Shown piece by piece: positions 1 through 5,599 of a stretch of DNA of 7,652 bases (positions are counted from its first letter, which is position 1; every line of letters starts with the position of its first letter). A program made the position numbers and the translations under genes. This stretch comes from Intrasporangium_A sp039812505 (GTDB lineage Bacteria; Actinomycetota; Actinomycetes; Actinomycetales; Dermatophilaceae). Location: the NCBI RefSeq assembly GCF_039812505.1, contig NZ_JBDIAQ010000163.1, positions 1 to 7,652 of the forward strand, written 5' to 3'. Below the pieces are notes generated by a model, which made no database searches, was not told the DNA's origin, and worked only from the letters and a program-made list of their open reading frames with translations.

Positions 1-32
1 CGGCGTCGTAGCCTCTTGCGCCTGCGAGACCT

Positions 33-79
33 GGTGTGTCACACCGATAGGTCTGGACGGACCTACATGGTTGGTGACC
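33..79 (+). promoter_or_regulatory. Promoter/operator region of the translocase gene (copy 1 of a two-block motif)
   Basis: Block A is TGTCACACC at 37-45, the right half of a perfect palindrome GGTGTG-T-CACACC (33-45). Block B starts with GGACCTAC at 59 and ends with GGTGACC at 79. An inverted repeat TAGGTC/GACCTA lies at 48-53 and 60-65. The same two blocks, 22 bases apart start to start, recur at 3500-3542 before the whiB gene, although the sequence between the blocks differs. The motif ends 25 bases before the ATG at 105. Block A could serve as a -35 region (GTCACA) and CTACAT at 63-68 as a -10 region with an 18-base spacer. That promoter reading is inference; the repeat itself is seen directly. 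Nothing else is recognisable in 1-104. Confidence 0.6.
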
Positions 80-104
80 AGTTGCCAGCTTGAAGGTGGT
101 CCCG

Positions 105-2222
105 ATGAGCCTGCCGAGCCCGGCCCCGCGCCGTGTCCGCGTCCGCCTGGCTGGGCCGGTCTCGGCCGCGGCGCTGTCAGGGATGGGCTTTGCCGCGGCG
201 CCGTTGACCCCGGCCGCGGTCCCGGTCTATGCCGGTTCTGCTGCTGTGGCGGCGTGGTCCCTGCTCGCGGGGGTGCACGCGTTCCGGGCCGCGCGTCGTG
301 CCGAGTTGCTGGCCGCGCTGCATCATGGGCTGGCCGCGCTGATCGGACCCCCGGCGCGCACGGCGGTCCGGGCCCGCCGCTGGCGGCACGGCTTCGTCGG
401 CCTACCGGCCCGGCTGACGGTCCACTTCGACCCGCAGGCAAAGACACACGACCCGAAATGGCTGCCGCAGCTGCTGCAGGTGTGCCGGTCCCGGACCGGC
501 CTGGACTACGAGGTGGCCCACCTGGACGAGCGACGCTGCCGGGTGGTCCTGTCCGCCCGGGCGGCGGCCGCGGCGCAGGTTCCGGTGACCGCGGAGGCGC
601 AGCGCGCCGAGCGGACCATCGGCGAGCTGCTCGGCCCGACCGCGAAGGTGCGCGACATCGATCTGCGAGACGGGCAGATCGCCAGGATCGAGGTGTCCCA
701 CGAGAACGGGACCCGGCTCGCGAACACCGGCTACCGCACCCGGGTGGAGCGGACCCTGTCCACCGTCCTGCCCGGCCGATGGCGGGCCCGCTGGGACCTG
801 CAGGGCGACACGGTGCTGTTCGAGCAGCGCCCCTCGTTCCCGGCGGTGATCTGGCTCGACCCGATCCAGATCGACCCGCAGACCGATGTGCTGGGCACGT
901 ATGACTCGGTGGCGATCGAGTACGGGGTCGACGAGGACGGCCGGCCGGTCGCGTGGCGGCCCGCGATCGACCCGAACCTGATGGTGGTCGGCGCGCCCGG
1001 CACGGGCAAGACGAGCCTGGAGCACTGCGTCCTGGTGCAGGTGTCGCGGTTCAACTGGCCGGTCTGGGTGGTCGACGGCAAGTCGATCGAGTTCCTCGGT
1101 TTCCGGCGGGACTGGCCCAACGTGCAGATCGTCGCGACCCGGATCGAGGAGCAGGTCGCAGTCATCGAGCGCGCCTGGCAGGTCATGGAACACCGGTACG
1201 ACCTGATCACCCGGGGGCAGGCCCGGGAGGAGGCCTTCGAGCCGCTGATGGTGTTCATGGACGAGTTCGCGGACTTCCGGGCGAACCTGTACGCCTGGTA
1301 CATCGGCGTCAAACGCAAGGGGGCGCCAGCGGAGCCGCCCGCGCTGGAGAAGCTCCGGTCCCTGGCCCGCAAGGGCCGCTCGAGCCGGGTGCACCTGCTG
1401 TTCGCCACGCAGCGCCCGGACGCGAAGTTCTTCGGTGACGACATGCGCGACAACTTCCGGGCCCGGATCTCGATGGGTCGGCTCTCCCCGCAGGGCGCGC
1501 TGATGATGTGGCAGGACCCGGCGGTCGGCACCACCGTGCCGCGGGCCTGCCGCGGCCGGGCGACCACGATCAACGATGACAACCGGCCGGTCGAAATCCA
1601 GACCTACTTCATTCCCGACCCGCGCAAGGTCGCGGCCGGCTCCGAGGCGGGCCAGCGGCTCGCCGCCGCCCGCCCGAGCGCCTGCCTGCACGAGCGGCTG
1701 GTCATCCTCGACCCGCCGGTCCCGGCCGACGGCGCGGACGCTGACCTGTGCTACGCCGACTACGCGGGTGCCGCGTGGGGGGCCGCCGCAGATCACCCGG
1801 AGCTGGACCCGGCCAACATCGAGCAGGCGAGAGTGGAGGACGCGCGGGCGGCCGCCTCCCCGTTGACCGTCCTGGGGATCGGGGGCCGGCCGGCGCCGGC
1901 CCGGCTCGGGCAGCTGCGGCAGGGCGGCGGAGGCCCACAGCCCGAGCCGGTCGAGCCGGCGCAGCTCGACCCGTTCCAGGGGTACGAGCCGGCGGTCACG
2001 GCGGCCCCGGAGTCGCTGCAGGTCGGGGACCTGATGCTGCACCCGGACCTGGGGGAGTGGGTCACCGTCGATGCCGATGTCGAGGAGGACGTCACCGAGC
2101 CGCTGAACGTGTCGGTGTTCTGGCGAGACGACGCGGACGAGGCGGGGCACCTGTCGCTGCCGGCCGACGACCTCGTGCAGGTCCGCCGGCCCGATATCGA
2201 TGTCGACGGTGACGCAGCGTGA
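105..2222 (+). CDS. FtsK/SpoIIIE-type DNA translocase (TraB/TraSA-like conjugative transfer protein)
   Basis: This 705-aa protein is a P-loop DNA pump of the FtsK/SpoIIIE class. Actinobacterial plasmids and AICEs use such proteins to move double-stranded DNA between mycelial cells. Two hydrophobic stretches near residues 17-34 and 37-60 should anchor it in the membrane. Walker A is GAPGTGKT at 296-303. Walker B is VFMDEF with the acidic pair D386/E387. An ATQRPD motif, typical of the family, lies at 434-439. After the motor comes a Pro/Ala-rich linker, then a C-terminal module beginning LQVGDL at 638 and running to about 697, where other members carry a winged-helix DNA-reading domain. The ATG at 105 is preferred over the in-frame TTG at 90 because AAGGTGG sits just upstream at good spacing. 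The motif before it is shared with the whiB gene. Family assignment is firm; the conjugative role is inferred from context, and a chromosomal FtsK is unlikely given the small size. Confidence 0.9.
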   Translation: MSLPSPAPRRVRVRLAGPVSAAALSGMGFAAAPLTPAAVPVYAGSAAVAAWSLLAGVHAFRAARRAELLAALHHGLAALIGPPARTAVRARRWRHGFVGLPARLTVHFDPQAKTHDPKWLPQLLQVCRSRTGLDYEVAHLDERRCRVVLSARAAAAAQVPVTAEAQRAERTIGELLGPTAKVRDIDLRDGQIARIEVSHENGTRLANTGYRTRVERTLSTVLPGRWRARWDLQGDTVLFEQRPSFPAVIWLDPIQIDPQTDVLGTYDSVAIEYGVDEDGRPVAWRPAIDPNLMVVGAPGTGKTSLEHCVLVQVSRFNWPVWVVDGKSIEFLGFRRDWPNVQIVATRIEEQVAVIERAWQVMEHRYDLITRGQAREEAFEPLMVFMDEFADFRANLYAWYIGVKRKGAPAEPPALEKLRSLARKGRSSRVHLLFATQRPDAKFFGDDMRDNFRARISMGRLSPQGALMMWQDPAVGTTVPRACRGRATTINDDNRPVEIQTYFIPDPRKVAAGSEAGQRLAAARPSACLHERLVILDPPVPADGADADLCYADYAGAAWGAAADHPELDPANIEQARVEDARAAASPLTVLGIGGRPAPARLGQLRQGGGGPQPEPVEPAQLDPFQGYEPAVTAAPESLQVGDLMLHPDLGEWVTVDADVEEDVTEPLNVSVFWRDDADEAGHLSLPADDLVQVRRPDIDVDGDAA

Positions 2223-2311
2223 GCCCCTGCAACACTCCAAATACTGGTGTCAGTGAAAACAACTCGTCTGTTGTCATTGACAGCAAGGAGATGGGTTGCG
2301 ACCGTGGACCC
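2223..2311. promoter_or_regulatory. Low-GC intergenic region with two small palindromes
   Basis: This stretch is about 47% GC, far below its surroundings, and its codons in the downstream frame (AAT, ACT, AGT, GAA) are unlike those of neighbouring genes, so I read it as non-coding. It contains ACTG-GTGT-CAGT (2243-2254) and TGTCA-T-TGACA (2272-2282). The latter includes a perfect -35-like TTGACA at 2277-2282, but no good -10 follows at the usual distance. A clear AAGGAG at 2285-2290 abuts an ATG at 2291 with no spacing, and lies 21 bases before the ATG at 2312. It may be an internal promoter or operator, or a protein- or relaxosome-like binding site; the sequence alone does not decide. Confidence 0.4.
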
Positions 2312-2668
2312 ATGACCCTGCTGACGCACTCGTCCACCGACCGGATCAAGCCGGGCCTGCTGGTTCGGCTGGGCTGGCGCACGGTGTGGTTGCACCGCGC
2401 GCTGACCGACCCGCCGGGTGAGGCGCTGGCGCCACGGGATCGGGAGCTGCTCGTGCTCGTGGCGACCTCGGCCCTCGGGGTGGACACCGGCGCGGCCGTG
2501 CGCCACCTGCGCCGGTTCGGCACCAGCGAGCCCCTCGCGATCGCCTGCATCGGGCGGCTGGCCGGCGCCGGCTACCTGTCGCTGACCCGCGAGGGGCTGA
2601 TCAACCTGCCGGGCCCCGACCTTGACTGGATCGCAGCCCGGACGGGCAGCGAGGAGAGCCCCGGATGA
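2312..2668 (+). CDS. Small protein with a possible winged-helix domain
   Basis: This 118-aa protein matches no family I recognise by name. Residues 40-97 read like a winged helix: a helix with RDRELLVLVATSAL, a second helix GAAVRHLRRF, a recognition-like helix LAIACIGRLAGAGY and a short strand pair SLTREGLINL. It may bind DNA, as a regulator or as a partner of the translocase just upstream. The start is uncertain. The frame is open back to a GTG at 2219 that overlaps the translocase stop (GTGA) and also has an ATG at 2291. I chose 2312 because upstream codons are low-GC and the only strong AAGGAG touches ATG 2291 directly, which is too close to act. The end overlaps the next gene by four bases (ATGA). 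Confidence 0.6.
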   Translation: MTLLTHSSTDRIKPGLLVRLGWRTVWLHRALTDPPGEALAPRDRELLVLVATSALGVDTGAAVRHLRRFGTSEPLAIACIGRLAGAGYLSLTREGLINLPGPDLDWIAARTGSEESPG

Positions 2669-3093
2669 GCTTCACCCTCGTGACCGCCGACGAGCGGCTG
2701 CTCGAGCCGGTCTACCGGACCGCGGTGGAGGAGTTCGCCGCGGCCGCGGCCGCGAGCAACAGCTACCTGCTGCAGTACGACCCGCGCCGCGGGGCCGGCC
2801 GCCACGTGGCGATGCCGCCCGGCCCGTCCCGGACCGGGCAGGCCATCCGCGAGGTCGACGGGTCCTTCCTGGTGCTGCCAGCGCGAGGCCGCGCCGATGG
2901 TCCCTGGGCGCAGGCGACAGCGGAGCTGACCCGCACGTTCGAGCGGTGCCGCGCCGCGCGGCTGCCCGGCGCCTTCACCGCTTACCGGGTCCTGCCCGGA
3001 GGCCGGCACACCATCGGCTACCGCATCGACGTGCGGGTCGGGACAGCCCCCGGCGCGCCGAGCTACACCGCGCTGTTCCAGCGCCCGACGTGA
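2665..3093 (+). CDS. Conserved-looking hypothetical protein
   Basis: This 142-aa soluble protein is not one I recognise. It starts at an ATG overlapping the previous stop (ATGA), with GAGGAG at 2651-2656 eight bases upstream, so the start is well supported. The N-terminal third holds an alanine-rich helix (about residues 18-32). The C-terminal half alternates strand-like segments ending in TIGYRIDVRVG and SYTALFQRP. A single cysteine lies in the FERCRAAR segment, so it is not a zinc ribbon, unlike its neighbours. GC-rich third positions hold throughout. It is probably translationally coupled to the winged-helix candidate upstream. Function unknown. Confidence 0.75.
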   Translation: MSFTLVTADERLLEPVYRTAVEEFAAAAAASNSYLLQYDPRRGAGRHVAMPPGPSRTGQAIREVDGSFLVLPARGRADGPWAQATAELTRTFERCRAARLPGAFTAYRVLPGGRHTIGYRIDVRVGTAPGAPSYTALFQRPT

Positions 3094-3103
3094 GGACGTG
3101 CCC

Positions 3104-3400
3104 GTGGCCTGGAGACCGACCCGCGCGTCATGGGTGCCCCTCGCGCCCGCAGACCCTCGCGTCTACGTGTGCCGCCGCTGCGGCATCACCAAGACGTGCA
3201 ACTCCACCCGTCCACGACCCGAGCTCTGCACCGACTGCAAGAGCGTCCTTCGGGTCGGCGGGCCCGCCCCGAAGGAGCCCGACGATGAGGACCTCGACAG
3301 TGAAGCGGCAGCCCCGGCCGGGCCTGCTGGCCCACCACGTCCCGGCGCTGACTGCGGCCGGGAGCAGCCGGCGGCCCCTGGTCGGTCCACCGCGGCCTGA
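3104..3400 (+). CDS. Small C2C2 zinc-ribbon protein
   Basis: The 98-aa product has a four-cysteine ribbon, C23-x2-C26 and C42-x2-C45, with a fifth cysteine at 32 between them. This is the form expected of a structural zinc site. The tail after residue 55 is acidic, then Pro/Ala/Gly-rich. GTG at 3104 is preferred to GTG at 3098 because GAGGA (3092-3096) is then seven bases away rather than one. The last 116 bases overlap the next gene in another frame. In that overlap the third-position GC bias favours the downstream gene, so the tail here may be weakly constrained or the reading frame may once have ended earlier. The partner could be DNA, RNA or protein; nothing in the sequence settles it. 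Confidence 0.65.
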   Translation: MAWRPTRASWVPLAPADPRVYVCRRCGITKTCNSTRPRPELCTDCKSVLRVGGPAPKEPDDEDLDSEAAAPAGPAGPPRPGADCGREQPAAPGRSTAA

Positions 3401-3533
3401 GCCCGGTCAATGTGACTCGTGTCGCCGGCACACCACCGTGCACCCGGTGGCCTTCCCTGGCGTCTGCTTCCAGGTGTGCCCCACCTGCGCCCCGCCCGAT
3501 GTCACACCCGCCCCTGCGGGCGGACCTACGTAG
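3285..3533 (+). CDS. Small zinc-ribbon protein overlapping its neighbour
   Basis: This gene of 82 aa begins at ATG 3285 with a strong GAAGGAG (3271-3277) seven bases upstream, inside the preceding gene. The N-terminal half is basic and proline-rich. The C-terminal half carries C43-x2-C46 and C65-x2-C68, spaced like a compact zinc ribbon, with a third-last cysteine at 61. Third positions are clearly GC-biased in this frame, including in the 116-base overlap. Its stop codon TAG (3531-3533) lies inside the palindromic half of the whiB promoter motif, so the gene end and the regulatory site share bases. The frame is open further upstream but the strong ribosome site fixes the start. Function unknown. 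Confidence 0.65.
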   Translation: MRTSTVKRQPRPGLLAHHVPALTAAGSSRRPLVGPPRPEPGQCDSCRRHTTVHPVAFPGVCFQVCPTCAPPDVTPAPAGGPT

Positions 3534-3542
3534 TAGGTGACC
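3500..3542 (+). promoter_or_regulatory. Promoter/operator of the whiB operon (copy 2 of the two-block motif)
   Basis: Block A (TGTCACACC, 3500-3508) and block B (GGACCTAC from 3522, ending GGTGACC at 3542) match copy 1 near the window start. The block starts are again exactly 22 bases apart and block B agrees at 18 of 21 positions. Here block B contains a perfect inverted repeat ACCTAC-GTA-GTAGGT (3524-3538). A CCCGC/GCGGG stem (3507-3520) fills the space between blocks. The motif ends 26 bases before the whiB ATG, against 25 for the translocase gene. It overlaps the 3' end of the zinc-ribbon gene upstream. A shared promoter bound by one regulator is the natural reading, but this is inferred. 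Confidence 0.65.
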
Positions 3543-3568
3543 GGCTCGATCGTCGAAAGGGCTGACAG

Positions 3569-3835
3569 ATGAGCGCGGAGCGAGCCATCCCCGGCCTGGT
3601 CTGGGTGCCGGATGCCCCCTGCAGAGATGACCCGGACCTGTTCACCTCCCGCGGCTCGGCCAGCCGGGCCAAGGCCAAGGCAGTCTGCCGGACCTGCCCC
3701 TATCAGCAGCTGTGCCTGCGGGCCGCCCTGGCCATGGGAGACCAGCACGCTGTCATGGGCGGCACCGACCCGGACGACCGGCGCCGGATGCGGGCCGCCG
3801 CCGTCTCCCGTCGGCAGGACAGGAGAACCGCATGA
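3569..3835 (+). CDS. WhiB-family iron-sulfur transcription regulator
   Basis: The 88-aa product has the Wbl layout: C18 in APCRDDPDLF, then C40-x2-C43-x5-C49 in VCRTCPYQQLCLRAAL, four cysteines that would hold a [4Fe-4S] cluster. The glycine turn that usually reads G(V/I)WGG is AVMGG here (residues 61-65), followed by TDPDDRRRM and a basic tail as expected for DNA contact. Wbl proteins usually bind the principal sigma factor and adjust promoter choice. AAAGGG at 3556-3561, seven bases before ATG 3569, supports the start. It heads a run of coupled genes and is preceded by the two-block motif it shares with the translocase gene, so self-regulation or regulation of transfer is a reasonable guess. 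The exact Wbl subclass is not assigned. Confidence 0.9.
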   Translation: MSAERAIPGLVWVPDAPCRDDPDLFTSRGSASRAKAKAVCRTCPYQQLCLRAALAMGDQHAVMGGTDPDDRRRMRAAAVSRRQDRRTA

Positions 3836-4140
3836 CCGGCCGCCCCCACCCGAGCGCCTGGCAGGAGCTGCTCGCCGACCCGATCACCTTCTTCGGCACG
3901 GTCATGCTGACCGCGCTCATGCTGCCGACGTTGGCCCCACGGCTGCGTGACCGGGCGATCGCCTGGCTGCTCACCCACGCCGTCCTGGTCCCCGCACCGG
4001 CCGCGGTGGTCACAATCCCGACCACCGGCGTCGGCCTCGATGGCCGCCGGCTCGTCATCGCCCTGCTCGCGCTGGTCCTCGCGATCGCCTGGGCCACCGC
4101 CAGTGCCCGGCGCCGCCGCGACCGCGAGCACCGGTCATGA
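3832..4140 (+). CDS. Small membrane protein with three predicted helices (possible Spd-like spread protein)
   Basis: The 102-aa product has hydrophobic segments at about 18-36, 41-62 and 73-91 and ends in a strongly basic tail (SARRRRDREHRS), which by the positive-inside rule would be cytoplasmic. Actinomycete conjugative plasmids and AICEs carry small hydrophobic Spd proteins that help transferred DNA spread along the mycelium and that associate with the TraB-type pump. This protein fits that description by size and context but has no motif that proves it. The ATG overlaps the whiB stop (ATGA) and has AGGAGA (3821-3826) five bases upstream, so it should be made from the whiB transcript. Confidence 0.75.
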   Translation: MTGRPHPSAWQELLADPITFFGTVMLTALMLPTLAPRLRDRAIAWLLTHAVLVPAPAAVVTIPTTGVGLDGRRLVIALLALVLAIAWATASARRRRDREHRS

Positions 4141-4325
4141 CCCGGCGAGCGTGCCCCACCCCGTGGAAACAAGGCCACGCGTCCGCGTTCGGCGCCCACC
4201 GGCACCTGCGTTCCCTGCTGCGGTCGGGCCGCGCCGCCCGGCCCGCCCTGCTGCACCAGTACCTGTGCCCCTGCGGTCTGTGGCACGTCGGCCACACCGG
4301 GACCCGCGAAAGGACCACGTCGTGA
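4137..4325 (+). CDS. Zinc-binding microprotein (CP...K / CxCGxWH type)
   Basis: This 62-aa protein starts at an ATG overlapping the preceding stop (ATGA); there is no clear ribosome site, so coupling is likely. It opens with C6-P-x-P-x-K, continues with a basic helix (about 20-35), and ends with YLCPCGLWHVGH, giving C6, C44, C46, H50 and H53 as candidate zinc ligands. Short proteins with an N-terminal CP..K and a C-terminal Y.C..CG.WH pattern are common in actinobacteriophages and mobile elements, where their role is unknown. In its place between a membrane protein and a His-rich protein it belongs to the run of small cysteine-cluster genes in this element. Confidence 0.7.
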   Translation: MTRRACPTPWKQGHASAFGAHRHLRSLLRSGRAARPALLHQYLCPCGLWHVGHTGTRERTTS

Positions 4326-4798
4326 CCCAGCCCCTGCGCGCGCCGGATGACGCGCACCCTCCCCGCAGCGCGCCGAGCGCCGAGCGGTATCCGCTGGGGT
4401 CTGCCCTGACCGGCCCGGCGCACTCCCACGGTGACCTGCTCGAGGCCGCGCTCGTCGACGCACTGACCCGCGCGACCTGGCCGCGCGGCGGCCGGATCAT
4501 CGAGGTCGACGAGCAGATCCTGGCAGCCCGCGTGGTGCCCCACATCCTGGCCACGCTGCCTGCTCCCGGCGTGGTCGCTACTGCCCGCGGCGCCGCCCGA
4601 TCAGATGCAGGCGCCCGCCGGCACCGCCACTGCGTGCACCCCGGACACGTCATCCACCGCCGCCTGGCCCGGCTGCCGGGCCTGGTGGCGCGGCTGTGGC
4701 ACCGGTCCCCGGGGATCGCCCGACACGGTTCCCGACCGAGCCTGCCGGCCAGGCCAGACGCCACCTGCACACCGAGCCCCTCTCGCCCCGCCAGATGA
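4322..4798 (+). CDS. Hypothetical protein with a basic, His-rich C-terminal half
   Basis: The 158-aa product is not recognised. GTG at 4322 overlaps the previous stop (GTGA) and has GAAAGGA (4308-4314) seven bases upstream. Residues 34-80 look helical and globular (HSHGDLLEAALVDALTRAT, then IIEVDEQILAARVVPHIL). The second half, from about 85, is rich in Arg, His, Pro and Ala, with two isolated cysteines, and looks disordered or nucleic-acid binding. Third-position GC bias persists to the stop, so the long tail is probably real. It is the only gene of the run separated from its successor by a real gap (49 bases). Confidence 0.65.
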   Translation: MTQPLRAPDDAHPPRSAPSAERYPLGSALTGPAHSHGDLLEAALVDALTRATWPRGGRIIEVDEQILAARVVPHILATLPAPGVVATARGAARSDAGARRHRHCVHPGHVIHRRLARLPGLVARLWHRSPGIARHGSRPSLPARPDATCTPSPSRPAR

Positions 4799-4800
4799 CC

Positions 4801-4834
4801 GCCTGCACCAAGGCGGCCCGCCGGGCCTGCACCA
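4801..4834. repeat. Short direct repeat in the gap before the multi-finger gene
   Basis: GCCTGCACCA occurs at 4801-4810 and 4825-4834. Between them are overlapping small palindromes, GGCGG-C-CCGCC (4812-4822) and GCCCG-C-CGGGC (4816-4826). The second repeat runs into the strong AGGAGGA ribosome site (4834-4840). The structure could modulate initiation of the next gene, but repeats this short arise by chance in GC-rich DNA. Confidence 0.35.
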
Positions 4835-4847
4835 GGAGGAACCCAAG

Positions 4848-5366
4848 ATGAGCACCCACCAAGACACCCACCGGGTCTACTTGACCGGCTCGTGCCCCGC
4901 CTGCGGCGGCCCCGGCAGCGAGCTCACCGACGGCGCCGATGAGACAACCTGCCTGTGGTGCGCCGCGGCGTTCCCGGTCCTCCGCGAGCAGTGGTGGTGT
5001 CCCGTCTGCCTGTGGTGGCTGCCGGCCAAGCCGGCCCAGCCATCCAACCGGGTCGCGCCGGCCCACCAGGTCACGATCGGGTGCGGCCGCGAGGACTGCC
5101 CGGCCGTGATCAACCAGGGCCGCACCTTCGCCTGCCGCGACCACCCGACGGGATCGGACTGCTCGTGGGGATGCGGCGGCTTCTACTGCATCCTTCATCT
5201 CGGCGAGCACGACTGCCCCGGCTTCGCCGACCTGTCCATGCACACCCGGGCAGTCCTGGCCGGTGAGCCGGTGTGTGACTGGGACGGCGACCTGTGGCCC
5301 TGCGCGGCGGTGCGGGCACAACCGGACAACCCCACCATCGGCGGTGGCGTCGGAGGCGCGGCATGA
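4848..5366 (+). CDS. Cysteine-rich multi-zinc-finger protein with an AN1-like module
   Basis: The 172-aa protein starts at ATG 4848 behind a strong AGGAGGA seven bases upstream. It holds three CxxC knuckles, C16/C19, C35/C38 and C51/C54, the first two spaced as a ribbon. A second unit follows with C79, C84, C96 and H99. Then comes C105-x3-C109-x4-C114-x2-H117-x3-H121-x1-C123, in the sequence CSWGCGGFYCILHLGEHDC. The end of this module follows the AN1 finger pattern CxxxxCxxH...HxC, including the aromatic residue before the third cysteine, though the His-His spacing is three rather than the usual five. Two more cysteines lie at 143 and 152. AN1 fingers are best known from ubiquitin-related eukaryotic proteins; here the role is unknown. 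The next gene overlaps by four bases. Confidence 0.75.
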   Translation: MSTHQDTHRVYLTGSCPACGGPGSELTDGADETTCLWCAAAFPVLREQWWCPVCLWWLPAKPAQPSNRVAPAHQVTIGCGREDCPAVINQGRTFACRDHPTGSDCSWGCGGFYCILHLGEHDCPGFADLSMHTRAVLAGEPVCDWDGDLWPCAAVRAQPDNPTIGGGVGGAA

Positions 5367-5599
5367 CCGGCCGTCCCGCCCGCCCGGATGACGAGCGCGC
5401 GGTGGGCATTCCGGCGCCAGCCGCCCAGGCGCTGCCCACCGCGCGCGGGCAGCGCCTCGCAGCCCGCTCCCGGTTCGCCATCGCCTGCCGCGCATCCGCG
5501 GTCCTTGCCGGTGACCCGGCGGGCGCGCAGTTGCTGCGGGAGGCCGCCGCGGCCGGGACCGGCAGCGACGAGGGGGAGCCGACCGATGGCCGCCCGTAA
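5363..5599 (+). CDS. Small hypothetical protein
   Basis: The 78-aa product starts at an ATG overlapping the previous stop (ATGA) with GGAGGC (5352-5357) five bases upstream. It has a basic helix in the middle (about residues 29-50, RGQRLAARSRFAIACRASAVL) and an acidic, Ala-rich C-terminus (SDEGEPTDGRP). It has one cysteine and no recognisable motif. Its last bases overlap the start of the next gene by 14 bases in another frame. Function unknown; it may act with the HTH protein that follows. Confidence 0.6.
   Translation: MTGRPARPDDERAVGIPAPAAQALPTARGQRLAARSRFAIACRASAVLAGDPAGAQLLREAAAAGTGSDEGEPTDGRP

Noticed and set aside
71..904. Plus-strand frame of 277 codons overlapping the translocase N-terminus
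   Set aside because: Its product is Gly/Arg/Pro-rich low-complexity sequence and the region is explained by the translocase frame; no independent ribosome site or motif.
402..2240. Long minus-strand open frame of 612 codons opposite the translocase gene
   Set aside because: It is the antisense shadow of a strongly GC3-biased gene; its product is low-complexity Arg/Gly/Pro-rich without motifs, while the + strand frame has Walker A, Walker B and family motifs.
2296..2432. Short TTG-start frame placed five bases after the AAGGAG at 2285-2290
   Set aside because: The spacing is good but the 45-codon product has no motif and the downstream bases are explained by the 2312 frame; kept only as a possible leader peptide.
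2622..3284. Upstream part of the plus-strand frame leading into the small zinc-ribbon gene
   Set aside because: This part is an Arg/Pro/Ala-rich shadow of the 2665 and 3104 genes. Only the segment from ATG 3285, with its own strong ribosome site, is coding.
3507..3520. CCCGC/GCGGG hairpin as a terminator of the upstream genes
   Set aside because: The stem is only five base pairs, there is no T-run, and it sits between the two conserved blocks of the promoter motif.
3629..3774. Two GACCCGGA octamers (3629-3636 and 3767-3774) resembling the repeats recognised by some TraB-type pumps
   Set aside because: They are 138 bases apart, not tandem, and encode Asp-Pro-Asp segments of the WhiB-like protein; chance in GC-rich coding sequence is the simpler explanation.
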